A stretch of DNA of 53,728 nucleotides from Acinetobacter lwoffii (GTDB lineage: Bacteria; Pseudomonadota; Gammaproteobacteria; Pseudomonadales; Moraxellaceae), in assembly GCF_002321025.1 (NCBI RefSeq), contig NZ_DCLL01000034.1, forward strand, positions 1-53,728, in the 5' to 3' direction. The notes beneath the pieces are model-generated. The model was not told the origin of the DNA, searched no databases, and saw nothing but the letters and a program-made list of their open reading frames with translations. The position numbers and the translations under genes are program-made. Positions 27,482 through 36,717 of the stretch are shown here, one piece after another. The stretch's first letter is position 1, and each line of letters opens with the position of its first letter.

Positions 27482-28852
27482 CTAGTATAAACAATTTTTT
27501 ACTTTCGCAAGAGATCTATTATTAATGGCATGAGGACTCAAATTGCCAGCTTTAGAATGATGCCAATACCATACTGCAGAACCTACAGCATGTTTTTTTT
27601 CTTTAGCAATTCTATGTTTATTATTTCCTAAAAAGTTTTCATTCACTGCTAACCCATAAAGCTCATAATTATTTTTATAGGTTAATTGCATTAAGCCACG
27701 TCCTTTATAGCCATCATAAACTTCACTTTCAGCTTTACCACCTAATCCTTCTTCTAGCAAAGAATAACTTGCAGTTTCATGTAATGTGTGTGCTATAAAA
27801 TGAGCCTTTTCAAGACAATTAATCATATTAAGTTTTTTAAATTGTTCATTTAAATCATTAAGAAAGCTTATAGCTGTGGCACTAGTTGTTATTTTTTTAA
27901 ATTCTTCTGCTGAAATATCCCTATTACAGACACATTTACTTATTTTTAAATTTTTCTCTATTTTTGGCTTATTTAGTACAGTTCGACCTACCGTTAAGTC
28001 CACATCTAATTTCATTTTTATGGCATCTTCTTTAATTCTTTTTACCACATGAGTTTTCGGTTCCAAGGGATTACCATCAGGTTTAAATACCGTGATCTGT
28101 ATTTTTTCCCCAATCATACTTGGAAATGAAAATTTCCCATTAGAGGTATTTGAAATTTTTGTTATCTTATTTCCCAAATAAAGTATTTCGATCTTTGTAT
28201 TTTCAACGATATAACTATTTCCTTCTCTATCTAGAAGTTGGATATTTGATTCACTTTTAAAGTTTTCATAGGGTTCATCTAGTTTAATTATTTTTGGTAT
28301 TTGAGAGCCATGCTCAGAGTTAACAGCACCTTTTAGAGCAAACTCATCATTTGAAGTCAAAACTAGAATTTCAATATCTCGATTAGGTGAAGATACCACC
28401 TCTACAATGCCTTGCTCATTGGTATGACGTTCAAATGAACTTTGTTTTCCTTTAGGGCGAGATTTTACCGGGAAACTCGTTAATATTTTCTCATTGCAGT
28501 CTATTATTTTAAATAAAGTCGTAACTATACCTTTTGTAGTAGGCATCACTTTTTCTTTATGATACTCCTCTATACTTTTAGGCAAGGATACTTTTACAGG
28601 ATTCTTTCTAGAAGAAATGATTGAAGAATCAATCGTTTTAATAACGATATAATCTTCCACATTAGGTGGCTTAGCTAAAATTTCCACAGTTCGATTTGGT
28701 GAACCCTGAAATATAAATAAACCATCTTTATCTGTTTTATTTGTATTTTCTCTCGATGAACCTTTATAGCGTGATTTAACTTTTAAATTAATGACATATT
28801 TTCCTGAAGCATCATAAATTTTTGATGTTATGGTAACTAAATTGCTCATCAT
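27482..28852 (-). pseudogene. 5' part of the interrupted T6SS effector (GH19-like)
   Basis: Open for 456 codons, but the last 11 residues (RSLAKVKNCLY) are encoded by the IS. Native residues 1-445 contain three similar beta-rich segments (about 4-75, 100-178 and 195-265) with repeated KSR.KG...T...G and SPNR.IEIL patterns. A GH19-like lysozyme/chitinase domain begins near residue 310, with H358-E359 (AHTLHETASYS) as the likely catalytic site and GRGLMQLTYKNNY after it. It starts by an ATGA overlap with the vgrG stop. The restored protein would be about 586 residues, a VgrG-delivered peptidoglycan hydrolase. The truncated product keeps the catalytic Glu but loses the end of the domain. Confidence 0.82.
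27501..27516. repeat. Right terminal inverted repeat of the IS
   Basis: ACTTTCGCAAGAGATC, the inverse of the left repeat. The transposase ATG starts 24 bp inside it. Confidence 0.88.
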
Positions 28853-31710
28853 TCGACATCCTCTTCAGTATATACATCATCCTCTAAATCCCTTTCTTCT
28901 ATCTCATTCAATAGTTCATCAATACTTTCATTATCTAAGTCTTGAATGAGATGAGTTTGTAAAGAATTAAATCCTAAAGCCACGAAATCTGTGGGTTGAG
29001 AGGTATAGAATCTTAAAGTACTTAATTGATTATTTTCATTTAATACAGACTTCTTAGTTTTAATTAAGTTCCCATCCAACTTATTTAGAATAAAAATTTC
29101 TTTTTCTCCTGCAGACTGGTTAGTCCACTGATAGTTAATTTTATTACTGAATAATGTTTTCATTTTTGGAAGATTTATTTTTTGTTCAATAATATTTTGA
29201 CCTTTCGTAAACAGATGCTGCCCTGCCTTACACTCAAATTTCCCACCAGTTGTGACCATTACTCCACCACCATTGATCTTAATTTGAGACCCTCCAGCGG
29301 TCAGTACGATCTCCTTCGGACTGGTGATTTCGATCTTGTCTTCAGTCGAAATAAGCTTGATTACCTTGCGGGCAATCGCTTCAATTGCATCATCTTGGGC
29401 TTGTATTTCAATTTTGCCTTGAGCTGCATAGACACTTACGCCTTCTTGAGCAGCGAACAAACTGATCCGGTCCTGTGCATGAGCAACTAAAGATTTCTGT
29501 GTGGAAAAATGAATATTGTCCCCGGCACTCTGATTGATTTGCTGATCAGCGGATAAATGGATATTTTCCTTTGTGCTCAGTGCAATCGATTGGGGTGCGG
29601 TTAACAGCATCACCGCCTGTTTAAATGCAGTAGCTTTGCCCCGGTCTTCAGCTTCAATCTGACTCAGAAACTGTTTTAAACTATCAAAAAATTCCAATGG
29701 ATCAGCCTGCTGTTGTTCAGCAATATCACTCAAGGCTTTACTATGATCGAGATTCGATTCAATCTGCTCTTTGGCACGACTCGCATCCAGGTGATTGCCT
29801 GCTGCTGAATCTTGCCGATAAGTGGAAATCAGCAAGCCGTTTCCTGCTCGTAGGGCACCCCACTGGTCTGTCCTTAGTTCAAAACCTTCACCTCGACCTT
29901 CACTGCTTTCACTTTCTTTGGGGTGACTTAGATTTCCCAGATTGAGCTGACTGGCTGCATGACTACTTTGCAGCTGTACACTGATCTGTTCAGGAGTATC
30001 ATCAAAACGAAGCTGGTTAAAACCTTCGCCATCGACCTCCTGAGAACGGATACCACTAAGTTTTTTGGTCGCAGGAAGTTCTCCTTTCGCATCAAACATG
30101 GTCGGATACCGTTCTGCTTCATGAATCCGTCCCACCACAAAGGGCCGGTCGATATCACCTTCAAAGAAGTCAATCACTACAATTTCGCCAATTCGCGGAT
30201 GCAACCTGATGCCATAACCCTCACCCGCCCAAGGGGTCAAAACATCCACCCAAGCAGAATCGCTATCATTGTCATTGCTACCTGCGCCGCCATCATGCTG
30301 ATGATCCTCACTCCGGGTAAACAGAAAACGAACTTTCACCCGCCCCCATGCATCGACATGAATCGTTTCACCTTCAGGTCCGACCACTCGAGCCCGTTGC
30401 GGATATGCAGCAGGCCGATGAATGAAGGGGTGGTACTCAGGAACAACCTGGATTTCACGGCGCACCATCTGTAGTTCATTGGCCTGTCGTTCCTCCTGTG
30501 TCATCTGCCAGCCGCTCTTCTCAAGCAAACTGTCCAGCTGCGATAAAATATCTTTGGGTAAATTGTTCTGGTTATAAAACCGCTTAGCTAAAATCAGAAA
30601 TTCACGTTGATGGGCAGGATGCTGATCAATTTCAGGATGCTGTTGCAGTTCAAACCAGTATCCGACCTGAGCATCTCGTACGCTGCTACTGGCTTTAAAA
30701 TATTTGGACTGCAAAGCATGATAGTCACTGAGCTGCTGATTGAGTCGATCCAATTGCGCTATACCAGATGCTGTTACCTGATCCTCATGATTTAAGTCGC
30801 CGGTCCAGGCCGGACTGATGTTCCACGTATCTTCAAGTTGAAGAGTGGCATTTGCATGAATATCACTTTGCTGATGATTACTGAATAAAGGCTGGCTTTG
30901 ATCCTGGGCAAGTTGCTGGGCATGCCAGCGCTGGGTCCGGGTACTATTCGGATTGAGCTGACGTACCGCAATCAGACTGTTCAGCGTGTCGAGCTGTTCG
31001 GTGGCATGACTGCAATGAAACCGGATGGAGCGGCGTTTTAAAGCTGAAAAATATTGGGAATGATCTACCAGTTTTAAAAACTGAGCTTGAATCTCGCTGG
31101 CTGATACAGGCACAGTTAATTGCTTTTCATCGATCAGCCAGTTAATTCCTTCGCTACGCCATAAACGGGTCAGAAAATCATAATCCGATTCATTAGATTG
31201 CATCACAAAAGGCCGGACATCATAGTCCCGGCTGAGTCCTGTCAAATCCAGGCTGAGACTGGCCGCGAATAATGCACTTCTGCTTTGCCATTCACTGAAC
31301 AGGATTTCACTGATCTCGCGCACCGTCTTGTTCATAAAAACCCGACTGTTACGGCGCTTCTGCCAGAGTGCAGTCGCGTCATTCAGCGTCAGTTTATACA
31401 GGGTCAAAGCTCCATCATTCTGTCCTTGGCTGGCTGCAGTAATAATGCCCGTAGTCCGGAAAAGTTCACCCCGGTCTGTGACCTGATCAATGGCCACCCG
31501 ACAGCCGATAAACTGTTTCAAGGCAATATGAGCATAAGTGGAAAGACAGATCAGTTCAGCCTGCAGACCTTGATTGATCTGATGCTGACCCTCAATCCGC
31601 TGAATCAAAACCTGATGATTTAAAGGAGGATGTGAAAACTGTAAATGTAGCGCACGATGCTGGCGCTTAAGCCCGAGCTGCTCCAGCAGCATATGGATAG
31701 GTTTTGGCAT
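28849..31710 (-). CDS. vgrG: Type VI secretion tip protein VgrG
   Basis: Forms the trimeric spike that punctures target cells and carries effectors. At 953 residues it shows a gp27-like base (about 20-400), a gp5-like OB domain around 435-535 (RARVVGPEGETIHVDAWGRVKVRF and WVDVLTPWAGEGYG), a DUF2345 segment with beta-helix repeats (about 550-840), and a C-terminal extension (840-953) ending in a strongly acidic tail. The extension probably docks the effector encoded next; their genes overlap by an ATGA. No other T6SS structural gene is in the window, so this is an orphan vgrG-effector island served by a T6SS elsewhere. Confidence 0.95.
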   Translation of the reverse strand: MPKPIHMLLEQLGLKRQHRALHLQFSHPPLNHQVLIQRIEGQHQINQGLQAELICLSTYAHIALKQFIGCRVAIDQVTDRGELFRTTGIITAASQGQNDGALTLYKLTLNDATALWQKRRNSRVFMNKTVREISEILFSEWQSRSALFAASLSLDLTGLSRDYDVRPFVMQSNESDYDFLTRLWRSEGINWLIDEKQLTVPVSASEIQAQFLKLVDHSQYFSALKRRSIRFHCSHATEQLDTLNSLIAVRQLNPNSTRTQRWHAQQLAQDQSQPLFSNHQQSDIHANATLQLEDTWNISPAWTGDLNHEDQVTASGIAQLDRLNQQLSDYHALQSKYFKASSSVRDAQVGYWFELQQHPEIDQHPAHQREFLILAKRFYNQNNLPKDILSQLDSLLEKSGWQMTQEERQANELQMVRREIQVVPEYHPFIHRPAAYPQRARVVGPEGETIHVDAWGRVKVRFLFTRSEDHQHDGGAGSNDNDSDSAWVDVLTPWAGEGYGIRLHPRIGEIVVIDFFEGDIDRPFVVGRIHEAERYPTMFDAKGELPATKKLSGIRSQEVDGEGFNQLRFDDTPEQISVQLQSSHAASQLNLGNLSHPKESESSEGRGEGFELRTDQWGALRAGNGLLISTYRQDSAAGNHLDASRAKEQIESNLDHSKALSDIAEQQQADPLEFFDSLKQFLSQIEAEDRGKATAFKQAVMLLTAPQSIALSTKENIHLSADQQINQSAGDNIHFSTQKSLVAHAQDRISLFAAQEGVSVYAAQGKIEIQAQDDAIEAIARKVIKLISTEDKIEITSPKEIVLTAGGSQIKINGGGVMVTTGGKFECKAGQHLFTKGQNIIEQKINLPKMKTLFSNKINYQWTNQSAGEKEIFILNKLDGNLIKTKKSVLNENNQLSTLRFYTSQPTDFVALGFNSLQTHLIQDLDNESIDELLNEIEERDLEDDVYTEEDVE

Positions 31711-31956
31711 TTTATAGTTATAATTTTAAGCTTTATTATTGTGCGGCAAATTTTAGGAAAAGTTATCCATTTCGTCCAGTTCACGATGCATTTCACATAA
31801 TTAGGCCTTTAATTTATGGTCCTTCAATTAAAAATCTTAAATTGTATGTGGTACATCTTAATTAAAAATACTGCCCAATATTCCCTATTTTTCTGATTAT
31901 CCTATACTGAACTTGCTGCTACACTCATTCAGATCTCACTCTTCAAGGCCAAGGAC

Positions 31957-33111
31957 ATGCTGGACCTCCCTTCTAAATTACCTAATTTGGGCGTGACCAT
32001 TTTTAGTACCATGTCGGCCTTGGCACAAAAACTCGGAGCCTTGAATCTTTCTCAAGGATTTCCGGACTTTGTAGCACCTCCCGCCTTGATTGAGGCTTTA
32101 AACCGGGCCAGCCAGAATGGATTTAACCAGTACGCTCCGGGAGATGGTCTGCCAGTCTTGCGAAGTCTGGTGGCAGATCTCTATCAGCAGCGTGATCAAC
32201 TGATTATTGATCCTGTCGAGGAAATCACGATTACGCCTGGGGCCACGATTGCGATTTTTTGTGCCATTCAGGCCACAGTGCGCGCCGGTGAAGAAGTGAT
32301 TATTTTCGACCCGAGCTATGACAGTTATGGCCCTGCGGTACAACTGGTCGGGGCAAAGCCAGTACATATTGCTTTGCAGCATCCTGATTTTTCTGTGGAC
32401 TGGAATCAGGTCAAAGATGCCATTAATGACCGCACCCGCATGATTGTGGTGAATACTCCGCATAATCCGAGTGGGAGTGTGTGGTCCAAGGCAGACTGGC
32501 AACAGCTGATCGAGCTGATTCGCGAGCGCAATATTGTGGTGCTGTCCGATGAAGTCTATGAACATCTGGTTTTTGACGGCGTTCAGCACTATTCGGCCTG
32601 GTCATTTCCAGAACTTCGTGAGCGGAGTTTTGTGATTGGTTCTTTTGGTAAAACCTTCCATGTCACTGGCTGGAAAACCGGATTTTGTATTGCTGCACCC
32701 GCACTGATGAAAATGTTCAGACAGATTTATCAGTTTGCCAGTTTCTGTGGTGTGACGCCCGTTCAGGTTGCCTTGGCGGAATATATGCAACTGCATCCTG
32801 AGCATATACCTGAACTGTCCTCTTTCTATCAAAACAAACGGGATTTATTTAACTCATCCATTGAAACGTCACGCTTTAAATGGACACCTTCTCAAGGGAC
32901 TTATTTCCAGAACTTAGATTATTCAGAGATTCGGCCTGAGCTCGATGATTTATCCATGTGCCATTTTCTGGCAGAACAACATGGGATTGTCGCGATTCCA
33001 GTCTCTGCGTTCTACCAGCATCCTCCTGCCGATTTACGTCTGCTCAGGTTCTGCTTTGCAAAAAAAGAACAAACTCTGATCCAGGCAGGTCAAATTCTTT
33101 CAAAGGTTTAA
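31957..33111 (+). CDS. ybdL: PLP-dependent methionine-type aminotransferase
   Basis: Class I aminotransferase of 384 residues, closest in character to YbdL, which prefers methionine and aromatic amino acids. The PLP lysine is K232 in SFGKTFHVTGWK; NTPHNPSG and DEVYEHLVFDG are the other cofactor-site segments. The N-terminal LSQGFPDF motif is typical of this subgroup. It is divergent from vgrG across a 246-bp gap and followed by a strong terminator. The exact substrate is inferred from family. Confidence 0.88.
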   Translation: MLDLPSKLPNLGVTIFSTMSALAQKLGALNLSQGFPDFVAPPALIEALNRASQNGFNQYAPGDGLPVLRSLVADLYQQRDQLIIDPVEEITITPGATIAIFCAIQATVRAGEEVIIFDPSYDSYGPAVQLVGAKPVHIALQHPDFSVDWNQVKDAINDRTRMIVVNTPHNPSGSVWSKADWQQLIELIRERNIVVLSDEVYEHLVFDGVQHYSAWSFPELRERSFVIGSFGKTFHVTGWKTGFCIAAPALMKMFRQIYQFASFCGVTPVQVALAEYMQLHPEHIPELSSFYQNKRDLFNSSIETSRFKWTPSQGTYFQNLDYSEIRPELDDLSMCHFLAEQHGIVAIPVSAFYQHPPADLRLLRFCFAKKEQTLIQAGQILSKV

Positions 33112-33145
33112 CTCATTTTTTAACTAAAAATCTCATAAAATAAAT

Positions 33146-33178
33146 GCCTTAGTTACTTAAAAGCTAAGGCTTTTTTTT
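33146..33178 (+). terminator. Terminator after ybdL
   Basis: GCCTTAG at 33146-33152 pairs with CTAAGGC at 33164-33170, followed by eight T. Confidence 0.9.
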
Positions 33179-33239
33179 ACATTCTGCCGAATAATAGCTG
33201 CATCAATAAATAGATGATAATTCAATCACAGGATGTCGC

Positions 33240-34604
33240 ATGGCACAGCACTCACTGATTCATCAACAGAATTTATGGAAAGCCTTTCTGGTTTTTCTAT
33301 TGCCATTAATTGCGACCAATATCCTGCAAAGTCTCTCCGGCACGATCAATACGGTTTTTGTGGGACAAATGCTCGGAGTGAATGCGATTGCTGCTGTTGC
33401 CGTTTTTTTCCCGATCCTGTTTTGTCTGATGGCCTTTGTGATTGGTTTGTCTGCCGGTTCTACCGTATTGATTGGACAGGCTTGGGGTGGAAAAAATATA
33501 GAAAAAGTGCGCTGTGTGGTCGGTTCAACTTTATTTATGACCTTGATTGGCGGCAGCTTGATTGCGCTTTTCGGGGTAATTTTTGCTGAGAATATTCTCT
33601 TGGCACTCGGCACAGATCCGGATGTGATGCATTTATCCTTGCCCTATGTACAATGGATGCTGGCGGGTAGTCCCTTAATTTTTATCTATATTATTTATAC
33701 CTCGATCTTGCGCGGCGTTGGTGATAGTACCACTCCCCTGTTCGCTTCCGCACTTACCATTGGGGTGGGTTTAGTGGTGACACCGGTCCTGATTGCCGGT
33801 TATTTTGGCTTTCCTAAAATGGGCATTATCTCGCCGGCGATTGCCACTATTCTGGGAAATCTGGCGGTCCTGTTGTTTTTAATCCTGTATTTGAATTATA
33901 GGCAACATCCGCTCAGACTGGACTGGGCTTTATTAAAAAATATTCGTCATCAGCCACAGTTGAGCAGAATAATCTTGAAACTGGGGGTTCCTACGGGTGT
34001 ACAAATGGTCACCACTTCAGTTGCCGGACTGGTGATTGTCGGACTGGTTAATCGTTATGGCGCAGAAGCAACAGCCGCTTATGGCGCGGTTAATCAGGTC
34101 TTAAATTATATTCAATTTCCCGCTTTGTCGATTGCGATTGCCGCGTCTGTATTTGGTGCTCAAGCCATTGGCGCAGGTAAATCAGATCTGCTCAATAAAG
34201 TAACCCGGACTGCGCTGAGTATGAATATCCTGTTTACCGGCGGTCTGGTGATTCTGGCTTATTTGTTCTCCAAATATCTGATGGCGCTGTTTATTACGGA
34301 TCCTAAGGTTGTAGTACTGGGACAACAACTGCTGTTTATTGTGTTGTGGTCAATTCTGTTCTTTGGTGCCAGTGCCATTTTTGCTTCAATTATGCGTTCA
34401 AGCGGTACAGTGACTGTGCCGATGCTGATCAACATTTTTGCCATTCTCTGTATTGAAGTTCCCGCCGCTTATCTGTTTAGCCAGTGGTGGGGCTTGGAAG
34501 GTATCTGGTATGCCTATGCCTTGGCCTTTGTCAGCCTGTGTATTTTACAGGGACTGTATTATCAGTTTGTCTGGAAGAAAAAAACGGTTGAAGCGTTGAT
34601 TTAG
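33240..34604 (+). CDS. MATE family efflux transporter
   Basis: Inner-membrane protein of 454 residues with about twelve hydrophobic segments in two homologous halves, the MATE layout. These pumps use sodium or proton gradients to expel cationic drugs and dyes. The first half carries the characteristic Gly/Asn-rich helix (GTINTVFVGQMLG, about 33-45). AGGA is 7 bases before the ATG. Substrate unknown. Monocistronic. Confidence 0.93.
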   Translation: MAQHSLIHQQNLWKAFLVFLLPLIATNILQSLSGTINTVFVGQMLGVNAIAAVAVFFPILFCLMAFVIGLSAGSTVLIGQAWGGKNIEKVRCVVGSTLFMTLIGGSLIALFGVIFAENILLALGTDPDVMHLSLPYVQWMLAGSPLIFIYIIYTSILRGVGDSTTPLFASALTIGVGLVVTPVLIAGYFGFPKMGIISPAIATILGNLAVLLFLILYLNYRQHPLRLDWALLKNIRHQPQLSRIILKLGVPTGVQMVTTSVAGLVIVGLVNRYGAEATAAYGAVNQVLNYIQFPALSIAIAASVFGAQAIGAGKSDLLNKVTRTALSMNILFTGGLVILAYLFSKYLMALFITDPKVVVLGQQLLFIVLWSILFFGASAIFASIMRSSGTVTVPMLINIFAILCIEVPAAYLFSQWWGLEGIWYAYALAFVSLCILQGLYYQFVWKKKTVEALI

Positions 34605-34687
34605 ATGCAGGGTTTTGTGTGCCTAGAGCATTACACTATCTAACACTCTCATTTGCAAAAAATTAGACCCTATTACAGCGATAAAAA

Positions 34688-34703
34688 ACCCGCTTTCGCG
34701 GGT
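34688..34703 (-). terminator. Terminator after the SDR gene
   Basis: ACCCGC, loop TTTC, GCGGGT. On the minus strand it is followed by six T, suiting the gene that stops at 34719. Confidence 0.82.
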
Positions 34704-34718
34704 CTGTTCTGCAATTTT

Positions 34719-35567
34719 TTAAGCAGATTTTTTCTTCTTTTTGCCAAACTGGGTCGCCAGTGCAGTGACATGCTGATAACCAGTTGGTAAGATCCGCTGA
34801 ATCAGGTCAATCGCTTTAGCATCATTACCGATCAGCAGACGGCGCTTGTCTTTTTGTACCGCCTCCAGAATTTGTCGTGCAGCTTCTGCAGGTGGACAAC
34901 GCAATAATTTATTAAAATTACGGGCAGATTTTTCCGGATTCATCCCTAAAGTTAGCAGACTGTTATTCATTTTTGCCGCATTGGCAATATTGGTACGGAT
35001 ACCGCCCGGATGTACACAGAGCGCACTGACTCCGCAATTTTCCATGTCCAGTTCCTGACGCAGGGATTCAGTAAAACCACGTACTGCAAACTTGGTCGCA
35101 TTATAAGCAGACTGGGTGGGCTGAGCCGTTAAACCAAACAGGCTGGAAATATTGATGATATGACCATCGCCAGTTTTTTTGATCAGTGGCAAGAATTCTT
35201 TGGTTCCGTAAACCACGCCCCAGAAATTGATTCCAACAATCCATTCCAGTTCTTCATAAGACGCCCCTTCAACGGTTGAGCCTAGTGCAACGCCGGCATT
35301 GTTAAAGATCATATTGACACTGCCATGATCCTGTTCGACCTGTGCCGCCCAGTTACGCACCTGTTCCAGTTCAGCCACATTCACTTTCTGGATAGTCACA
35401 CGAACATCACTCTCTTTGAGCAATTCAAGCGTTTGTGCCAGACCTTGTTCATTGATATCACTCAGCGCCAAGTGACAACCCTGCTGGGCCAGTAATATTG
35501 CCAGTTGCTGGCCAATACCCGAACCTGCACCGGTAATCGCAGCGACTTTATTTTTAAAATTTTTCAT
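34719..35567 (-). CDS. Short-chain dehydrogenase/reductase
   Basis: NAD(P)-dependent oxidoreductase of 282 residues. TGAGSGIG at 12-19 binds the cofactor, NNAG at 89-92 is structural, and the catalytic set is S141 or S142, Y155 and K159 (YNATK). The cytoplasmic enzyme has an unknown substrate; a long C-terminal region with a basic tail (KKKKKSA) resembles SDRs linked to fatty-acid or alkane-derived alcohols. It is divergent from a TetR gene, and its promoter carries a palindrome that is probably the TetR operator. Confidence 0.9.
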   Translation of the reverse strand: MKNFKNKVAAITGAGSGIGQQLAILLAQQGCHLALSDINEQGLAQTLELLKESDVRVTIQKVNVAELEQVRNWAAQVEQDHGSVNMIFNNAGVALGSTVEGASYEELEWIVGINFWGVVYGTKEFLPLIKKTGDGHIINISSLFGLTAQPTQSAYNATKFAVRGFTESLRQELDMENCGVSALCVHPGGIRTNIANAAKMNNSLLTLGMNPEKSARNFNKLLRCPPAEAARQILEAVQKDKRRLLIGNDAKAIDLIQRILPTGYQHVTALATQFGKKKKKSA

Positions 35568-35647
35568 TCAATTTCCTTATGTAAAGAACTGCCATTCCAT
35601 GACAGCAGGATCTTGTTCTGTTGTTTCAGGAGCTAGCACAGATCCTC

Positions 35648-35676
35648 AATATAGTTTTGACAATATAGATTGTCAA
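35648..35676 (-). promoter_or_regulatory. SDR gene promoter
   Basis: The minus strand has a consensus TTGACA (35676-35671), a 17-bp spacer and TATATT (35653-35648). This is one of the strongest sigma70 matches in the window. Its -35 and most of its spacer lie inside the palindrome at 35657-35676. Confidence 0.75.
35657..35676. promoter_or_regulatory. Probable TetR-family operator
   Basis: A perfect inverted repeat: TTGACAAT, 4-bp spacer, ATTGTCAA. It covers the -35 of the SDR promoter and lies 114 bp before the TetR gene. Size and symmetry suit a TetR dimer. Confidence 0.7.
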
Positions 35677-35790
35677 TAATTATCCCATGTCCTTAGAGGC
35701 CAAATTTCAGGGCAGCATTTCCATATAGGTCTAAGCGTGATTTATTGCTAAGATATTTAAAATCTTCATGCAGATGAGCACACAGGCCTT

Positions 35791-36468
35791 ATGACCGATT
35801 CAATCGACTCAGCAGCAAAATCACGACCCTCCAAAACTAAGGAACGTCAGTTTAAAGGCCTGTCAATGGCTGAACGGCAGCAGGCACGTCGTGAGAAGCT
35901 GATCGAAGCCGGAATTGAAGCCTATGGCAGTTATGGTTTTTTTTCAGTTACCGTCAAAGATATCTGCAATGAAGCCAAACTGACTGAACGTTATTTTTAT
36001 GAATCTTTCAAGAAAAGTGAGCATCTGTTTCAGACCATCTTTTTAAAACTGATTGATGAGCTGCAACAGAATGTGATGCAGGCCATGATGCAGGCCTCGA
36101 CCGATCCGAAAAAAATGATCGAAGCCGGTTTGAGTGCGCTGCTCACTACCCTGCGTGACAATCCGCGCATGGCAAGAATCATTTATATCGATGCCATGCT
36201 GGTGCAGGAACTGCATAATCAGGCCACCATTCATGAAACCATGTCACGTTTCGACCGCATGATTCACGCCTTTGTCATGTTGATGATGCCGCAATTAAAT
36301 CGCAGTGAGCAGGAAATTTCCCTGGTTTCGACCGGTTTGAATGGCTATGTCACCCAAATTGCTATTCGTTGGGTGATGAGCGGTTTTAAGCATTCGCTTG
36401 AGGAAGTTTTATCGTCTTGTAGTGTGGTTTTTTTGGCGCTGCTCGAGTCATATTCAGAGAAAAAATAG
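35791..36468 (+). CDS. TetR family regulator
   Basis: 225 residues. The N-terminal DNA-binding domain (about 27-75) has the helix-turn-helix VTVKDICNEAKLTERYFYESF. The C-terminal part is a ligand-binding helical domain of unknown specificity. An unusual polar stretch of about 25 residues precedes the domain. It is divergent from the SDR gene and probably represses it through the palindrome at 35657. Confidence 0.88.
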   Translation: MTDSIDSAAKSRPSKTKERQFKGLSMAERQQARREKLIEAGIEAYGSYGFFSVTVKDICNEAKLTERYFYESFKKSEHLFQTIFLKLIDELQQNVMQAMMQASTDPKKMIEAGLSALLTTLRDNPRMARIIYIDAMLVQELHNQATIHETMSRFDRMIHAFVMLMMPQLNRSEQEISLVSTGLNGYVTQIAIRWVMSGFKHSLEEVLSSCSVVFLALLESYSEKK

Positions 36469-36638
36469 ATGTTAAATCATGTGTTTAATAGATTTCTATC
36501 TCTTCTGTAGTAAATGAAATCTTTATGCTGTACTACGAAAATGAGTAAAATTAATTTATGATTTTTTAACAAGTTTCCGCGCTATATTTGTCACAAATCT
36601 TTTCGAATTTCAGCAGTTTTTCCCTTTCTGCAATGATA

Positions 36639-36674
36639 CTGTCATAATTAGTCTTTGTAATAAGCCTGTCATAA
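36639..36674 (+). promoter_or_regulatory. Pho-box-like repeats before phoB
   Basis: CTGTCATAA occurs at 36639-36647 and again at 36666-36674, each followed by AT-rich bases. CTGTCAT is the PhoB half-site. The second 7-mer of each box is weak and the 27-bp spacing is not an exact multiple of 11, so autoregulation by PhoB is likely but not certain. Confidence 0.55.
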
Positions 36675-36717
36675 ATATAAAACGGTTCACCGTTTACATG
36701 AAATAGGGTATTGCGTT

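Larger units (their letters stand above)
26649..27516 (-). mobile_element. IS5-family insertion sequence
   Basis: An element of about 868 bp with near-perfect terminal inverted repeats (GATCTCTTGCGAAAGT) and two overlapping transposase frames. Flanking TA on both sides suggests a 2-bp target duplication. Because the outer bases are palindromic, 26648-27517 with a 3-bp ATT duplication is equally possible. Both choices restore the effector frame. IS5-type assignment rests on size, frames and the DDE pattern; no named IS is claimed. Confidence 0.88.
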
